Positions 42,841-52,404 of a stretch of DNA of 55,102 bases are shown piece by piece. Both the position numbers and the translations under genes were made by a program. This DNA comes from Halanaerobiaceae bacterium ANBcell28. Lineage in GTDB: Bacteria; Bacillota; Halanaerobiia; Halanaerobiales; DTU029. Each line of letters begins with the position of its first letter. The first letter of the stretch is position 1. The notes under the pieces were generated by a model. The model was not told the DNA's origin and did no database searches. It was given only the letters and a program-made list of their open reading frames with translations. The stretch spans positions 1 to 55,102 of the forward strand of contig JBBJJH010000023.1 of assembly GCA_037623315.1 (NCBI GenBank), given 5' to 3'.

Positions 42841-44838
42841 ATGAAAAATTTCTTGAGGAATAATTTGTTTAACAAGCTAAACATAAAAATAATCGCAGTA
42901 ATTACTATCATATTACTTATCTCAATTTTTACACTTAGTTTTGTAATTAATAATACAGTATATAATGAAATATCAAATATAGCACAGGATAGAAACCTTC
43001 AAGGTGCAAGATATGTACAGAGTGAGGTTAATAATTTCCTACTAAGATCAAAAGAAATAATCGACGTTTTATCAGAAAATGGTACTGTTGTTGATGGGGA
43101 TTATAATGAGAAATTAGAGGAGTTTGCTTACATACACTCAGAATATAATCAGTTTAAGAGTGTTTATTTTGCAAGTACTGAAGGAGTAATGTACTTATAT
43201 CCAGAAGAGGAATTGCCAGCAGGCTTTGATCCTAGGGCTCGTCCCTGGTATCAGGATGCAGTTCAAGCTCGGGAGCAAGTTTGGACAGAGGTATATCAAG
43301 ATGCCGCCTCTGGAGAACTAATTATATCAACTGCAAAACCAATATATATAAACAATCAGTTACAAGGTGTCATGGCGGCAGATATTAGTCTGGATTTTCT
43401 CAGTGAATTAGTTTCAAATATAACAGTAGGTGAAAGTGGTTATGCCTATATTGTTGATGGTCAAGGTAGGATACTAGCCCATCCCGATACTTCCTTAATA
43501 GAAGATCGCTTTGATGTAAATAATGTATTTGATTATAATGCTTTAAGAGAAAGTGGTAATAGATCTTTAGAATATGAATATCAAGAAGAAGAAATTTTAG
43601 TAAGTTATGAAGAACTTATTGAAATTGATGGGGCAGCATTTGTAGCCACACCTATAGAAGAAACTTATCAGGCTAGTTATATAATCAGTGGTATTGTTCT
43701 ATTCGGAAGCTTTATTATGTTGTTGTTTGTATCTCTAGCAATCTTTTTAAGTATTAGGTATCTGGTTACTAAACCAATTAATAAGTCTCTGGAGTTTGCT
43801 AACTCTATTGCTGCAGGAAAACTAAATATTGAAGATATACAACATAAGAGCAAAGATGAAATTGGGCAATTAAATAAAGCACTTAATAAAATGAGGATGA
43901 ACTTACACAATATGATTGGGCAGGTAGCAGAACTATCTGAACAGGTAGCAGCATCTAGTGAGGAACTATCAGCATCTGGTGAAGAGGTTGGTATAATCGC
44001 TGATCAGGTAAGTCACTCTATTCAAAACGTAGCTTCTGGTGCAGAAGAACAATCTGCTCAAATAGAAGAAACATCTAATACAATTAAAAATTTAAGTACA
44101 CATATGAATAATATAGCCCAAAGGTTTAAGGAAGTTACTGATTCAGCTAGTAATATGATGACAAGCATTCAGGATGGTAATAAATCTGTTTCCGATTCTG
44201 TAATTATGATTAATAAAGTAGAAGAAGATTCTATTGAAGTTGCTAGCGTAATCCAGGAATTAGGTAAAAGATCAACTGAGATTGGAAATATAATTGATTT
44301 AATAAATGGAATAGCAGCACAAACAAATCTACTTGCTTTAAATGCAGCAATCGAAGCTGCTAGAGCAGGTGAAGCAGGAAGAGGATTTAGCGTGGTAGCA
44401 GATGAAATAAGAGACTTAGCAACAGAATCTGCTGGTGCTACAGATAAGATATCAAATATTATAAAAGAGATTCAAAGTAATGTCTCAGTCGCAATCGACA
44501 AAATGGAGAAAAGTAGAGACTCAGTAAAGCAAGGTGTTGGTGTAATTAAGGATACAGGTGGAGCCTTTAAAGAAATTAAAAGGGTAGCAACAACTCTGGA
44601 GGATGTCTTACTTGAGGTTGAAAATAGCTCAATTCAAATAAACAAAAATAGTGAAGAAGTAGAAAAGGCAATTAATGATATAGCAGCTGTTAGTCAGGAG
44701 TTTGCAGGCAGCTCTCAAGAAGTAGCAGCATCTAGTGAAGAACAGATTGCTTCTACTGAAGAGATAATTTCTTCTGCCCGTCAATTATCCGATATGGCAG
44801 AAAAACTATCAAATGCTGTCAACAAATTTGATATATAA
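42841..44838 (+). CDS. Methyl-accepting chemotaxis protein with dCache sensor
   Basis: This 665-aa membrane chemoreceptor has TM1 (about 13-38), an extracytoplasmic double Cache domain (about 40-275), TM2 (about 282-306), HAMP, and a cytoplasmic signalling coiled coil with the invariant hairpin [26 protein letters not shown]. The Cache part includes [18 protein letters not shown] and VMAADIS, resembling the amino-acid-binding pattern (Arg, Trp-Tyr, Asp) of dCache sensors, so an amino-acid ligand is a reasonable guess. No C-terminal CheR-tethering pentapeptide. The start is ATG 42841 after AAAGGAG; an upstream in-frame ATG at 42808 falls in the riboswitch terminator T-run. Control by c-di-GMP links motility to the sessile-motile switch. 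Confidence 0.95.
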   Translation: MKNFLRNNLFNKLNIKIIAVITIILLISIFTLSFVINNTVYNEISNIAQDRNLQGARYVQSEVNNFLLRSKEIIDVLSENGTVVDGDYNEKLEEFAYIHSEYNQFKSVYFASTEGVMYLYPEEELPAGFDPRARPWYQDAVQAREQVWTEVYQDAASGELIISTAKPIYINNQLQGVMAADISLDFLSELVSNITVGESGYAYIVDGQGRILAHPDTSLIEDRFDVNNVFDYNALRESGNRSLEYEYQEEEILVSYEELIEIDGAAFVATPIEETYQASYIISGIVLFGSFIMLLFVSLAIFLSIRYLVTKPINKSLEFANSIAAGKLNIEDIQHKSKDEIGQLNKALNKMRMNLHNMIGQVAELSEQVAASSEELSASGEEVGIIADQVSHSIQNVASGAEEQSAQIEETSNTIKNLSTHMNNIAQRFKEVTDSASNMMTSIQDGNKSVSDSVIMINKVEEDSIEVASVIQELGKRSTEIGNIIDLINGIAAQTNLLALNAAIEAARAGEAGRGFSVVADEIRDLATESAGATDKISNIIKEIQSNVSVAIDKMEKSRDSVKQGVGVIKDTGGAFKEIKRVATTLEDVLLEVENSSIQINKNSEEVEKAINDIAAVSQEFAGSSQEVAASSEEQIASTEEIISSARQLSDMAEKLSNAVNKFDI

Positions 44839-45093
44839 ATACCCCAAACAGAGAACGGTTCTGCGTTTGCTATAAAAACATGACAATTAAATAGAGACAT
44901 TAAGTAATTAATATGCTCTTCTTATAGATAAACACTATTCTTATTGTTTATTGTAAGGGGAGCTTTTTTAAATGAGAGAAATATATTTTTCTTTTCTATG
45001 AAAAGAAGGTCTTAGCTATTACTATCTAGAATATCTATATAGTACATACATATGGTCGCTTGAGAAAGTCTAAATAGTAAATGGGGTGATATT

Positions 45094-46278
45094 ATGATTA
45101 ATGAAGATAATAATATTTTATCAAAGATTAAAGAAAATAATATATTGCGGGAAAATAACTCTTTAAGTGAATATGCCTGTAAAAGTATAGATGGTTTGAG
45201 AAAAAGTCCTAATAGTCATAATAACAATGAATTTCGTCCTTCTTTTTTTCAAGATACTGATAAGATAATACATTCCAGATCTTACACCCGGTATATTGAT
45301 AAAACTCAGGTATTTTATCTCTTTGATAATGACAATATAACTCATCGTGTCTTACATGTTCAATTAGTTTCTAAAATTGCAAGGGTTTTAGGAAGGTCAT
45401 TAGCATTAAATGAAGATCTTATTGAAGCTATAGCATTAGGTCATGATATTGGTCATACACCTTATGGACATACTGGAGAAAGTATTTTAAAAGGTATTTG
45501 TAAAGATAGAGATATAGGTTACTTCTGTCATAATGCTCAAAGTGTTCGTTTTTTAATGGAAGTTGAAAATAGGGGTAAGGGCTTAGACTTAACCCTGCAG
45601 GTCTTAGATGGGATACTCTGTCATAATGGTGAGATCTTAGATGAAGTATATAAACCTAGTAAAAACAAAACTTGGCAGGCTTTTTTAGAAGAATATAAAA
45701 AGTGTTGGACAGTTGAAGATTTTGATAAGAAAATTAGGCCAATGAGCCTCGAAGCTTGTGTAGTCAGGATTTCTGATGTTATTGCTTATATAGGAAGAGA
45801 TATAGAAGATGCCATTCATTTGAGATTAATATCAAGGGAAGAAATCCCTGAGGAGGTTACGAAAGTGTTAGGGAATACAAATAGCTCTATAGTAGATAGA
45901 TTAGTCTCAGATATAATTATTAATAGTTATGGTAAAAATTATATTGCATTATCATCTGAAATATATTCTGCACTTAAAACTTTACTGGATTTTAATTATA
46001 GAAAAATATATTCCAATGTAGTTAAAGTTGAGCAGAATGATATTATAAAAAATATGTTTTATTTTTTATTTGATAGATACCTTAAGGATCTTAATGATAA
46101 TAAAGAGAGTTCTTCAATAGTTATGTGGTCAAATTCTATGTCAAAAAAGTATATTGAGTCTAATAATAAAGAAAGATTAGTTCTAGATTATATTGCTGGT
46201 ATGACTGATGAATACTTCAATAATGAGTTTAAGAGACGAGTATTTCCTAAAAGATATGGTTTTAAAGTAGAGGAGTAA
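45094..46278 (+). CDS. dGTPase-like HD-domain deoxynucleoside triphosphate hydrolase
   Basis: This 394-aa protein of the HD superfamily resembles bacterial dNTP triphosphohydrolases. After an N-terminal SYTRYIDKTQVF (arginine/tyrosine segment of this family), the metal ligands appear in HRVLHVQLVSKIA (His, ~82), GHDIGHTPYGHTGE (His-Asp, ~112) and a later Asp in RISDVIAYIGRDIEDA (~225). The C-terminal half is helical. It would split dNTPs into nucleoside plus tripolyphosphate, controlling the dNTP pool or defending against phage; the window also has a ribonucleotide reductase a few genes away. RBS GGGGTGAT. Confidence 0.85.
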   Translation: MINEDNNILSKIKENNILRENNSLSEYACKSIDGLRKSPNSHNNNEFRPSFFQDTDKIIHSRSYTRYIDKTQVFYLFDNDNITHRVLHVQLVSKIARVLGRSLALNEDLIEAIALGHDIGHTPYGHTGESILKGICKDRDIGYFCHNAQSVRFLMEVENRGKGLDLTLQVLDGILCHNGEILDEVYKPSKNKTWQAFLEEYKKCWTVEDFDKKIRPMSLEACVVRISDVIAYIGRDIEDAIHLRLISREEIPEEVTKVLGNTNSSIVDRLVSDIIINSYGKNYIALSSEIYSALKTLLDFNYRKIYSNVVKVEQNDIIKNMFYFLFDRYLKDLNDNKESSSIVMWSNSMSKKYIESNNKERLVLDYIAGMTDEYFNNEFKRRVFPKRYGFKVEE

Positions 46279-46404
46279 TTAAAGGTAAGATTAGCAGTTT
46301 TTTTTATTTGTATAATTGTTTTTCTTATACCGAATAATATTTATATGAATAGGTGTAGGTGAATTTAAAATTATAAGTCGAAATTCTTTTAGGAGAGTGG
46401 AATA

Positions 46405-47236
46405 ATGAGATATAAATTTGTAATAGGAGTATTCTTACTGTTAGCTCTAGTATCCTTTGTTTTTCTTGCAAATGGTTTTGATTTTTTAAACAACTCTCAG
46501 AATATAGAAAACAATTCAAATAGTAATCCTGATGATAATATCAGAGAAAACCCTAAAATAAGAAATGATCTTCCGGAGGAGTTGCAGGATTTTAGAGAAA
46601 AAGCAGAAAGACAGGCTAAAGAATATCCTGGTACATTTTATCTACATGGAGAAGGCGAAGAAAAAAGTATTGCATTAACATTTGATGATGGACCTGATGA
46701 GATAAATACTTCTAGAGCTTTAGATATTCTAAAAGAGAATAATATAAAGGCAACGTTTTTTTTGTTGGGCGAAAGGATCGAAGAATTTCCCGAATTGACT
46801 AAAAGAATATATGATGAAGGACATGAAATAGCAAATCATTCTTGGTCTCATCCAAGGTTTGATCAATTAGAAGCAAGATATATATTAGAAGAGGAACTAC
46901 TTCCAACTTCAAAGATTGTTGAAGAAAAAACCGGATTTTTTCCTAAAATAGTAAGACCGCCTTTTGGTTCAATTAATGATGATACTATAGAATTATTAAA
47001 AGATGATAATTGGAAAGTAGTTAATTGGTCTATAGATAGTTTTGATTGGCATATATCTGAAAATAGTCCTGCTGAAATTGAAAAAGATAGAAAATTATCA
47101 CCATCCAGGTGGTATTATATTACTACATAGTGGCAGTATTAATGAGACTACTATAGAAGCCTTGCCTGGAATAATTGATGTTCTAACTAGAGAAAATTAT
47201 TTTTTTCAAACTGTCGGAGAGATGTTGAATTTTTAG
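46405..47236 (+). pseudogene. Polysaccharide deacetylase (NodB domain), frameshifted near its 3' end
   Basis: An N-terminal membrane anchor or signal (FVIGVFLLLALVSFVFLANG) is followed by a NodB-type deacetylase domain: TFDDGPDE (metal Asp), HEIANHSWSHPRF (metal His pair), RPPFGS. The first frame stops at 47130 just after NSPAEIEKDRKL. The missing end, PGGIILLHSGS then EALPGIIDVLTRE and FQTVGEML, continues in the +1 frame to 47236. One base gained or lost around 47080-47105 (an A-rich stretch) restores a normal-length protein of ~277 aa. The catalytic motif LLH lies after the shift, so the truncated product is probably inactive, unless this is a sequencing error or programmed shift. Likely acts on peptidoglycan or chitin oligomers outside the cell. 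Confidence 0.8.
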
Positions 47237-47253
47237 AATACAATTAGTAAATT

Positions 47254-47289
47254 AACCTTGCCCTTTCATTATTGGGGTGAGGTTTTTTT
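47254..47289 (+). terminator. Terminator after the deacetylase gene
   Basis: AACCTTGCCC (47254-47263) pairs with GGGGTGAGGTT (47274-47284) using wobble pairs, ending in seven T. Confidence 0.75.
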
Positions 47290-47337
47290 ATTTGTCTTTA
47301 AGGGTGCCAGCGACAAGAACATCTGTTTTAAAATATA

Positions 47338-47366
47338 TTGAGGTAAAATTCTAAGTGTGTTATAAT
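47338..47366 (+). promoter_or_regulatory. Promoter of the EEP-family gene
   Basis: TTGAGG (47338-47343) and TATAAT (47361-47366) are 17 bp apart. Confidence 0.6.
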
Positions 47367-47465
47367 AAATAAATAGTATTAAATTTTAAATAAACGTTTC
47401 TTTGTTTTAAAGCAGATTCTTAATATACAGGGAAATTAATGAAAGTCTTGAAAAAGAGGGTAGAT

Positions 47466-48242
47466 ATGATGAAACTTGTAACATATAATATCTGGAATAG
47501 TGATGTGAATTATAATGAGAGAATGGACTTGCTACTTACATTGCTTAAAGAGGAAGATATAGATGTTTTGGCATTACAGGAAGTAAGAGACGAAAATTTA
47601 GTGGAGAAGATAAAAAAGGAATGTAGCTTCCAGGACTATTACTGGAAAGAGTACCCAGATTGTCATGAAGGTCTAGCTATCCTTTCAAAATATCCAATTA
47701 TTAATTCCTGCACTAATTGGGATGGTACAGATATGATACATAATAGTGGCATCATGAATGTAAGTTTGAAATTACAATCCTGTGTAATAGGAGTTACAAA
47801 CGTACATCTTGATTATAAACATTCATATAATCGAGAGATTGAGATAGTAAAGGCTATCAAAGAAGTAGAGAAAGATCTGGAGATGGATTACAATTTTATC
47901 CTGGGAGATTTTAATACCTATCCCGATTCAGTAATACATAATTACTTGACAGGTAAACAATCTCTTTTTTCACATAGTACTTCCTGGATTGATTTGGCAG
48001 AAGTGTTTTCCAGGAGAAAGGGAAGTAAAATAGAGCCAACCCTTGATTTTTACAATAATCCGAGATGGGATAATCAATATACTTTAGATATACCTGGCAG
48101 GTTTGATTGGATTTTGATAAAGAGTCCTTATCCAAAGGAAAGCCCTAAATTATGTGATTATAGATTAATTGGGACGGAAAGAAGAAATGGAGTAACAGCA
48201 AGTGATCACTATGGAGCTTTATGTGGTATTGATTTTTCATAA
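47466..48242 (+). CDS. Endonuclease/exonuclease/phosphatase family protein
   Basis: This 258-aa metal-dependent hydrolase has a DNase I-like fold. Motifs: VTYNIWNSD at the start, ALQEVRDE (metal Glu), GVTNVHLDY, ILGDFNTYPDS (Asp-Asn) and the terminal TASDHYGALCGIDF (Asp-His). No signal peptide is visible. Substrates in the family range from DNA to inositol phosphates and sphingomyelin, so none is assigned. ATG 47466 is preferred because AGAGGG lies 5 bases upstream; an in-frame ATG at 47439 is an alternative. Confidence 0.85.
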   Translation: MMKLVTYNIWNSDVNYNERMDLLLTLLKEEDIDVLALQEVRDENLVEKIKKECSFQDYYWKEYPDCHEGLAILSKYPIINSCTNWDGTDMIHNSGIMNVSLKLQSCVIGVTNVHLDYKHSYNREIEIVKAIKEVEKDLEMDYNFILGDFNTYPDSVIHNYLTGKQSLFSHSTSWIDLAEVFSRRKGSKIEPTLDFYNNPRWDNQYTLDIPGRFDWILIKSPYPKESPKLCDYRLIGTERRNGVTASDHYGALCGIDFS

Positions 48243-48243
48243 T

Positions 48244-48264
48244 TTATCTATTTAAAATAGATAA
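48244..48264. repeat. Short perfect palindrome upstream of nrdJ
   Basis: TTATCTATTT (48244-48253) and AAATAGATAA (48255-48264) are exact complements around a single A, starting 2 bases after the preceding gene. No T-run follows. An operator for the reductase gene or a weak transcription end are both possible. Confidence 0.4.
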
Positions 48265-48349
48265 GTTATAAGGTCCGTTTTGCTGAATAAAGTATTTAGA
48301 TTTAATATAAAACATTTAGAATTTGACACAATATTAATAGGAGGACATT

Positions 48350-50452
48350 ATGAAAAATAGCAAAAGAAATGTTATTAAAAGAGATGGCAAAAAAGCAGAG
48401 TACAGAAAAGAGAAAATCTTCAAAGCAATTAAAGCAGCAGCAGATAAGGCCAACCCTGTTAGTGATGAAAAATTATCTAAACTTACTGATGAAGTTGATA
48501 AGATTGTTTGGGACAAGTATCAGAAACCACATGTTGAACAAATACAGGATATAGTGGAGAAAATTCTGATGAGTTTCGATCATATTGTAGCTAAAGAATA
48601 TATTATTTATCGGCAAAAACATAAAGAAAATAGGGAACACTGGCTTAAAGAGGAATTACCATTGAGTATCTGGACAAGAAAATATCAATGCAATGGTGAG
48701 GATTTTGAGGAGTTCTTTGAAAGGGTTTCTAATGGAAATCAGGCCATAAAAAAAATGATAAAAAACAAACAATTTATCCCTGCAGGTAGGATTTTGGCAA
48801 ACAGAGGTTTACAGGAAAAGGGGATAAAGATTACCTATTCAAACTGCTATGTACTTAAGTCACCAGAGGATAATATTGAATCTATTTTTGATACTGCCAG
48901 AGATGCAGCAAGAACCTTTTCTTATGGAGGTGGTGTGGGGATAGATGTAAGTAATTTGCGTCCTAAAGGTTCAACTGTGAATAATGCTGCCAAAACTACC
49001 AGTGGTGCAGTTTCTTTTATGCCTCTTTATTCGATGGCTGCTGATGTGATAGGTCAAAAGGGCAGACGTGGTGCTTTGATGTTGAGTATAGAAATAGGGC
49101 ATCCTGATATAGAAGAGTTTATATATGTAAAGAACGATCTAGAGGCAGTGACAAAAGCTAATATATCAATTAAGATTTCAGATGAATTTATGGAGGCCGT
49201 TGAAAATAAAGAAATGTTTAAAACTTCATTTATGGTTGAAGATACAGGTGAAAAAATAGAAATTGAATTAGATGCCAGTCGCTTATTTAATAAAATAGCG
49301 TTATCTAATTGGAATATGGCTGAGCCGGGTTTTCTTTTCTGGGATCATATTCAGAATTGGAATCTTTTAAGTGAAGATAAGGATTTTGAATACGCAGGTG
49401 TAAACCCATGTGCAGAGGAACCTTTGCCAGCCGGGGGAAGTTGTCTTTTAAGTAGTATTAATTTGGCCAGTTTAGTGAAGGACAAATTTACTGATAAAGC
49501 AGAGATAGATTATGGATTACTAGAGGATATAGTTAAAGAAGGTGTTATTTATTTAAATCAGGTTTTAGATGAAGGACTCTCACTTCATCCTTTAAAAATA
49601 CAGCAAGAAACAGTTAAGAATTACCGGCAAATAGGTTTAGGAGTAATGGGGATAGCAGATATGTTTATTAAACTAGGTATTAGATATGGAAGTAAGGAAT
49701 CTCTGGAGATTGCTAATAAGATTGGCGATATTATGATAAATAAAGCATTACAGACATCAGCTATGCTTGCATATAGGTATGGGAAATATCCAGCATATAA
49801 TAAAAAAGCAGTACTGAGTAGTAAATTTTTCATGAGTAATGCTAATAGTGAAACTAGAGATATGGTAGCAGAATATGGCTTAAGGAACAGCCAGTTATTA
49901 ACTATAGCACCAACAGGTACTATTTCAACTATGCTTAATATTAGTGGTGGAATAGAGCCTCTTTTTGAGCTATCTTATACCAGAAGAACACAAACATTGC
50001 ATGATGAAGAAAAGGAATATGAAGTTTATCCAGCTATAGTTCAAGAATACATGACATTAAACAATATTAAAGATAAGAAAGATTTACCCGGTTTTTTTGT
50101 TTCAGCAAGGAAATTGGACTATAAAGAAAGAATAAACATGCAGTCAGCATTTCAAAAATATATTGATGCTAGTATAAGCAGTACGATTAATCTCCCAAAT
50201 AGTGCAAGTCTTAATGATATTAAAGACTTATATCTTTATGCCTGGAATAATAAATTAAAAGGTGTAACTATATTTAGAGATGGCTGTAAACGGGCTGGGA
50301 TATTAAGTGGAGAAAGTACTGGTAATAAAAAAGAATTAAGCAAAGAAGACCTAATTGAACAAGGAATATGTCCTGAATGTAAGGCTGAATTATTGAACTC
50401 AGGTGGATGTAATGAATGTCGAAGTTGTGGTTTTTCAGTTTGTTCTAGATAA
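48350..50452 (+). CDS. nrdJ: Adenosylcobalamin-dependent (class II) ribonucleotide reductase
   Basis: NrdJ reduces ribonucleotides to deoxyribonucleotides using a B12-derived thiyl radical, independent of oxygen. The 700-aa monomer has an N-terminal ATP-cone regulatory domain (about 5-95, VIKRDGKKAEYRKEKIFKAI), a ten-stranded reductase barrel with YSNCYVLKSPEDN (substrate-side Cys), the radical finger loop NPCAEEPL (~348), APTGTIS (phosphate binding) and a C-terminal redox tail with zinc-ribbon cysteines CPEC..CNECRSCGFSVC. There is no small radical subunit gene nearby, consistent with class II. No cobalamin riboswitch is seen in the 107-base upstream gap. ACACAATATTAATAGG just before the ribosome site weakly resembles an NrdR box. 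Confidence 0.95.
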   Translation: MKNSKRNVIKRDGKKAEYRKEKIFKAIKAAADKANPVSDEKLSKLTDEVDKIVWDKYQKPHVEQIQDIVEKILMSFDHIVAKEYIIYRQKHKENREHWLKEELPLSIWTRKYQCNGEDFEEFFERVSNGNQAIKKMIKNKQFIPAGRILANRGLQEKGIKITYSNCYVLKSPEDNIESIFDTARDAARTFSYGGGVGIDVSNLRPKGSTVNNAAKTTSGAVSFMPLYSMAADVIGQKGRRGALMLSIEIGHPDIEEFIYVKNDLEAVTKANISIKISDEFMEAVENKEMFKTSFMVEDTGEKIEIELDASRLFNKIALSNWNMAEPGFLFWDHIQNWNLLSEDKDFEYAGVNPCAEEPLPAGGSCLLSSINLASLVKDKFTDKAEIDYGLLEDIVKEGVIYLNQVLDEGLSLHPLKIQQETVKNYRQIGLGVMGIADMFIKLGIRYGSKESLEIANKIGDIMINKALQTSAMLAYRYGKYPAYNKKAVLSSKFFMSNANSETRDMVAEYGLRNSQLLTIAPTGTISTMLNISGGIEPLFELSYTRRTQTLHDEEKEYEVYPAIVQEYMTLNNIKDKKDLPGFFVSARKLDYKERINMQSAFQKYIDASISSTINLPNSASLNDIKDLYLYAWNNKLKGVTIFRDGCKRAGILSGESTGNKKELSKEDLIEQGICPECKAELLNSGGCNECRSCGFSVCSR

Positions 50453-50547
50453 GCATGGGAAATTCTTATTATTTATCCGAGAGCTAAATGCCATTAAAGC
50501 TCTCTCTAAAACTAAGAACTCACTTTATTTATTCTAATCTACTTATG

Positions 50548-50632
50548 TAAAAAAAGCCAAGCAAATGCCTGGCAAAGGGGAAAAATCATGAAAGTATTAT
50601 TTTTTCAAATCTATGTCATCCCTTAACGGGTT
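50548..50632 (-). ncRNA. Candidate small RNA, copy B (minus strand)
   Basis: This is the second copy of the element at 42426-42512. On the minus strand TATACT (50644-50639) precedes TAACCCGTTAAGGGATGACAT, an AT spacer, TTTTTCCCCTTT, and hairpin GCCAGGC/GCTTGGC with seven T. Relative to copy A, one terminator pair changes from A-U to G-U in the minus-strand RNA, whereas on the plus strand the same change would break a pair. This supports minus-strand transcription. Spacer sequences differ freely. The 50453-50754 gap has no other gene. Confidence 0.55.
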
Positions 50633-50754
50633 ACTTATAGTATATAACATAGAGATTAAGCTATTATTAAATTGATATTAGAATTTAATTAAAATTTAAA
50701 GCTTATTTATATACAGTGAAATGAATAAGGAAATAATTGAAAAGGAGATTTAAT

Positions 50755-51654
50755 ATGATCAAGAAGATATTTACACAAAGTAAGGAAGAAGTAGCAAAAA
50801 GAGCCTGGATTATTTCCGATTTACAACAGTCTATTCCAGATAAAGCAAGAGACTCATTAACTAAGGCAGTAGAAGATTATAAAAGTTTAGAAATGAATTG
50901 TGATCAGATATGGTATTTAGGTGATGCAACAGAAGGAGATCGTTTGGATTTTTTAGAGGAAATGTGTGAGATGCATCTAGAATTACTTACTCCTCTAAAT
51001 ATACCTCTTAGATATGTTATGGGAAATCATGAGTTTGATTATTCCAGGAACAAGCAAAAAAGAGGTGAGAAAGTCATCGTTCCTTTCTATAATACTGTAA
51101 AAAAGGTAGCAGATTGGCGAACAATTGATAATCTTAGTTCTTTTTATTTCCTAGAGGAATTCGGTGATTTTCAAATTCTTTTCTTATCGGATCACTGTAG
51201 TGAAACGGGAGAGTGGTACACTACTCATGGTGAAATTCATGGTGACAAAGATAAATATCCATATAGCAAAGAAAGTTTCCAGAGCTTATCTGAAAAAATT
51301 GAGAAGACAGGAAAGCTAACTATATCAGTATCTCATTATGCTTTTGCTGGAGGTAATCGACCTTCAGAAATCTTGAATCAGCTTTTGCCTTTAGCAGAGA
51401 ATCATTTCCTTCATTTCTATGGTCATGCACATATTGGTGATGGAGTCTGGGCTAAGGAAAATCTGTATAGAAAAATCTCCTGGGTTGATAATCAAGATAT
51501 TCGCCAGTTTAATGTTTCTTCTCTGGAAAATAATAGAGGTTCTTCTATACGATCAGTATTTTTAGAGATATATAAAGATAATAGTATAGGCGTATTTTTC
51601 CGTGATCATCAGCAAAGAAAATGGAGTGAGTGTTATTTTCTTTCAAATAAGTAG
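50755..51654 (+). CDS. Calcineurin-like metallophosphoesterase
   Basis: This 299-aa two-metal phosphoesterase has recognisable motifs in order: IISDLQQS (Asp; the usual His two residues later is Gln), YLGDATEGDR, GNHEFD, VSHYAF and FYGHAHIGD. No signal peptide is seen. Substrate unknown; the family covers phosphodiesters, nucleotides and protein phosphates. The start is ATG 50755 after AAGGAG at 50742-50747; a TTG at 50737 would overlap upstream sequence and is not credible. Transcribed divergently from the candidate small RNA copy B. Confidence 0.85.
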   Translation: MIKKIFTQSKEEVAKRAWIISDLQQSIPDKARDSLTKAVEDYKSLEMNCDQIWYLGDATEGDRLDFLEEMCEMHLELLTPLNIPLRYVMGNHEFDYSRNKQKRGEKVIVPFYNTVKKVADWRTIDNLSSFYFLEEFGDFQILFLSDHCSETGEWYTTHGEIHGDKDKYPYSKESFQSLSEKIEKTGKLTISVSHYAFAGGNRPSEILNQLLPLAENHFLHFYGHAHIGDGVWAKENLYRKISWVDNQDIRQFNVSSLENNRGSSIRSVFLEIYKDNSIGVFFRDHQQRKWSECYFLSNK

Positions 51655-51743
51655 GTATAATTGATTATATAATAATTAGTATTTTTTTTAAAAAACAATA
51701 GTAACTTAGAATCCAATTACTATATATACAGGAGGTTGTTAAT

Positions 51744-52379
51744 ATGGAAGCTAAAAAAGAGTATTACAGGGTGTCGGCTGAAGGTGTTATTAAGAATTTT
51801 AAAAAGAGAAATATTGAAGGTTTTTATTGCTCAAGTTCAGACGAAGCTGCTGAGAAAGTCATGGAGTTGATTGAAGAAGGTTCTACTGTTTCCTGGGGTG
51901 GATCTATGACTATGGGGGAAATAGGCTTATTTGAGAAACTTAAAGATGCTAATCTTGAATTGCTGGATAGAAGCACAGCCGAAACCCCTGAGGAAACAGC
52001 AGAGATATATTTTAAAGCATTTAATTGTGATTATTACTTAATGAGTTCAAATGCAATTACCCAGGATGGTAAATTGGTCAATATTGATGGTAATTCTAAT
52101 AGGGTAGCTGCATTATGTTTTGGACCAAAAAACATCATTATAGTAGCTGGTATGAATAAAGTGGTCAAAGATGAAGAAAGTGCTATGAAGCGTGTTAGAA
52201 ATCTGGCGGCTCCTATGAATGCTATTAGATTGGAACAGCAAACCCCCTGTAGTAAAACAGGACATTGCCATGACTGTCTTGTAGAAGATTGTATCTGCTG
52301 TCAGGTACTAGTGACAAGAAAATCTAGACATGACAATAGAATTAAAGTCATTCTTATTGGTGAAGAATTAGGTTTCTAG
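51744..52379 (+). CDS. LUD-domain protein (LutC/YkgG-like)
   Basis: This 211-aa protein of the LUD (lactate utilisation, DUF162) family has a strand-helix core with GSTVSWGGSMTMGEIGL (~47-63), YYLMSSNAITQDGKLVNIDG (~92-111), GPKNIIIVAGMNKVV (~121-135) and a C-terminal cysteine cluster TPCSKTGHCHDC..DCICC (~168-186), probably binding metal or an Fe-S cluster. Stand-alone members without the LutA/LutB partners are common in Clostridia, with no settled role. RBS AGGAGGT precedes the ATG. It is convergent with purA, with only 25 bases between stops. Confidence 0.85.
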   Translation: MEAKKEYYRVSAEGVIKNFKKRNIEGFYCSSSDEAAEKVMELIEEGSTVSWGGSMTMGEIGLFEKLKDANLELLDRSTAETPEETAEIYFKAFNCDYYLMSSNAITQDGKLVNIDGNSNRVAALCFGPKNIIIVAGMNKVVKDEESAMKRVRNLAAPMNAIRLEQQTPCSKTGHCHDCLVEDCICCQVLVTRKSRHDNRIKVILIGEELGF

Positions 52380-52404
52380 ATTATTAATCTTTTTAGAAAC
52401 TACT

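Noticed and set aside
48326-48341. Possible NrdR box ACACAATATTAATAGG upstream of nrdJ
   Set aside because: Only about ten of sixteen positions fit the consensus, there is no second box at helical spacing, and it overlaps the region next to the ribosome site.
48243-48349. Cobalamin riboswitch expected before a B12-dependent reductase
   Set aside because: The gap is only 107 bases and shows no B12-box-like conserved core; only a short palindrome is present.
50479-50512. Terminator for nrdJ from GAGAGCT/AGCTCTC pairing
   Set aside because: The stem is real, but neither strand has a T-run after it, so an intrinsic terminator cannot be supported.
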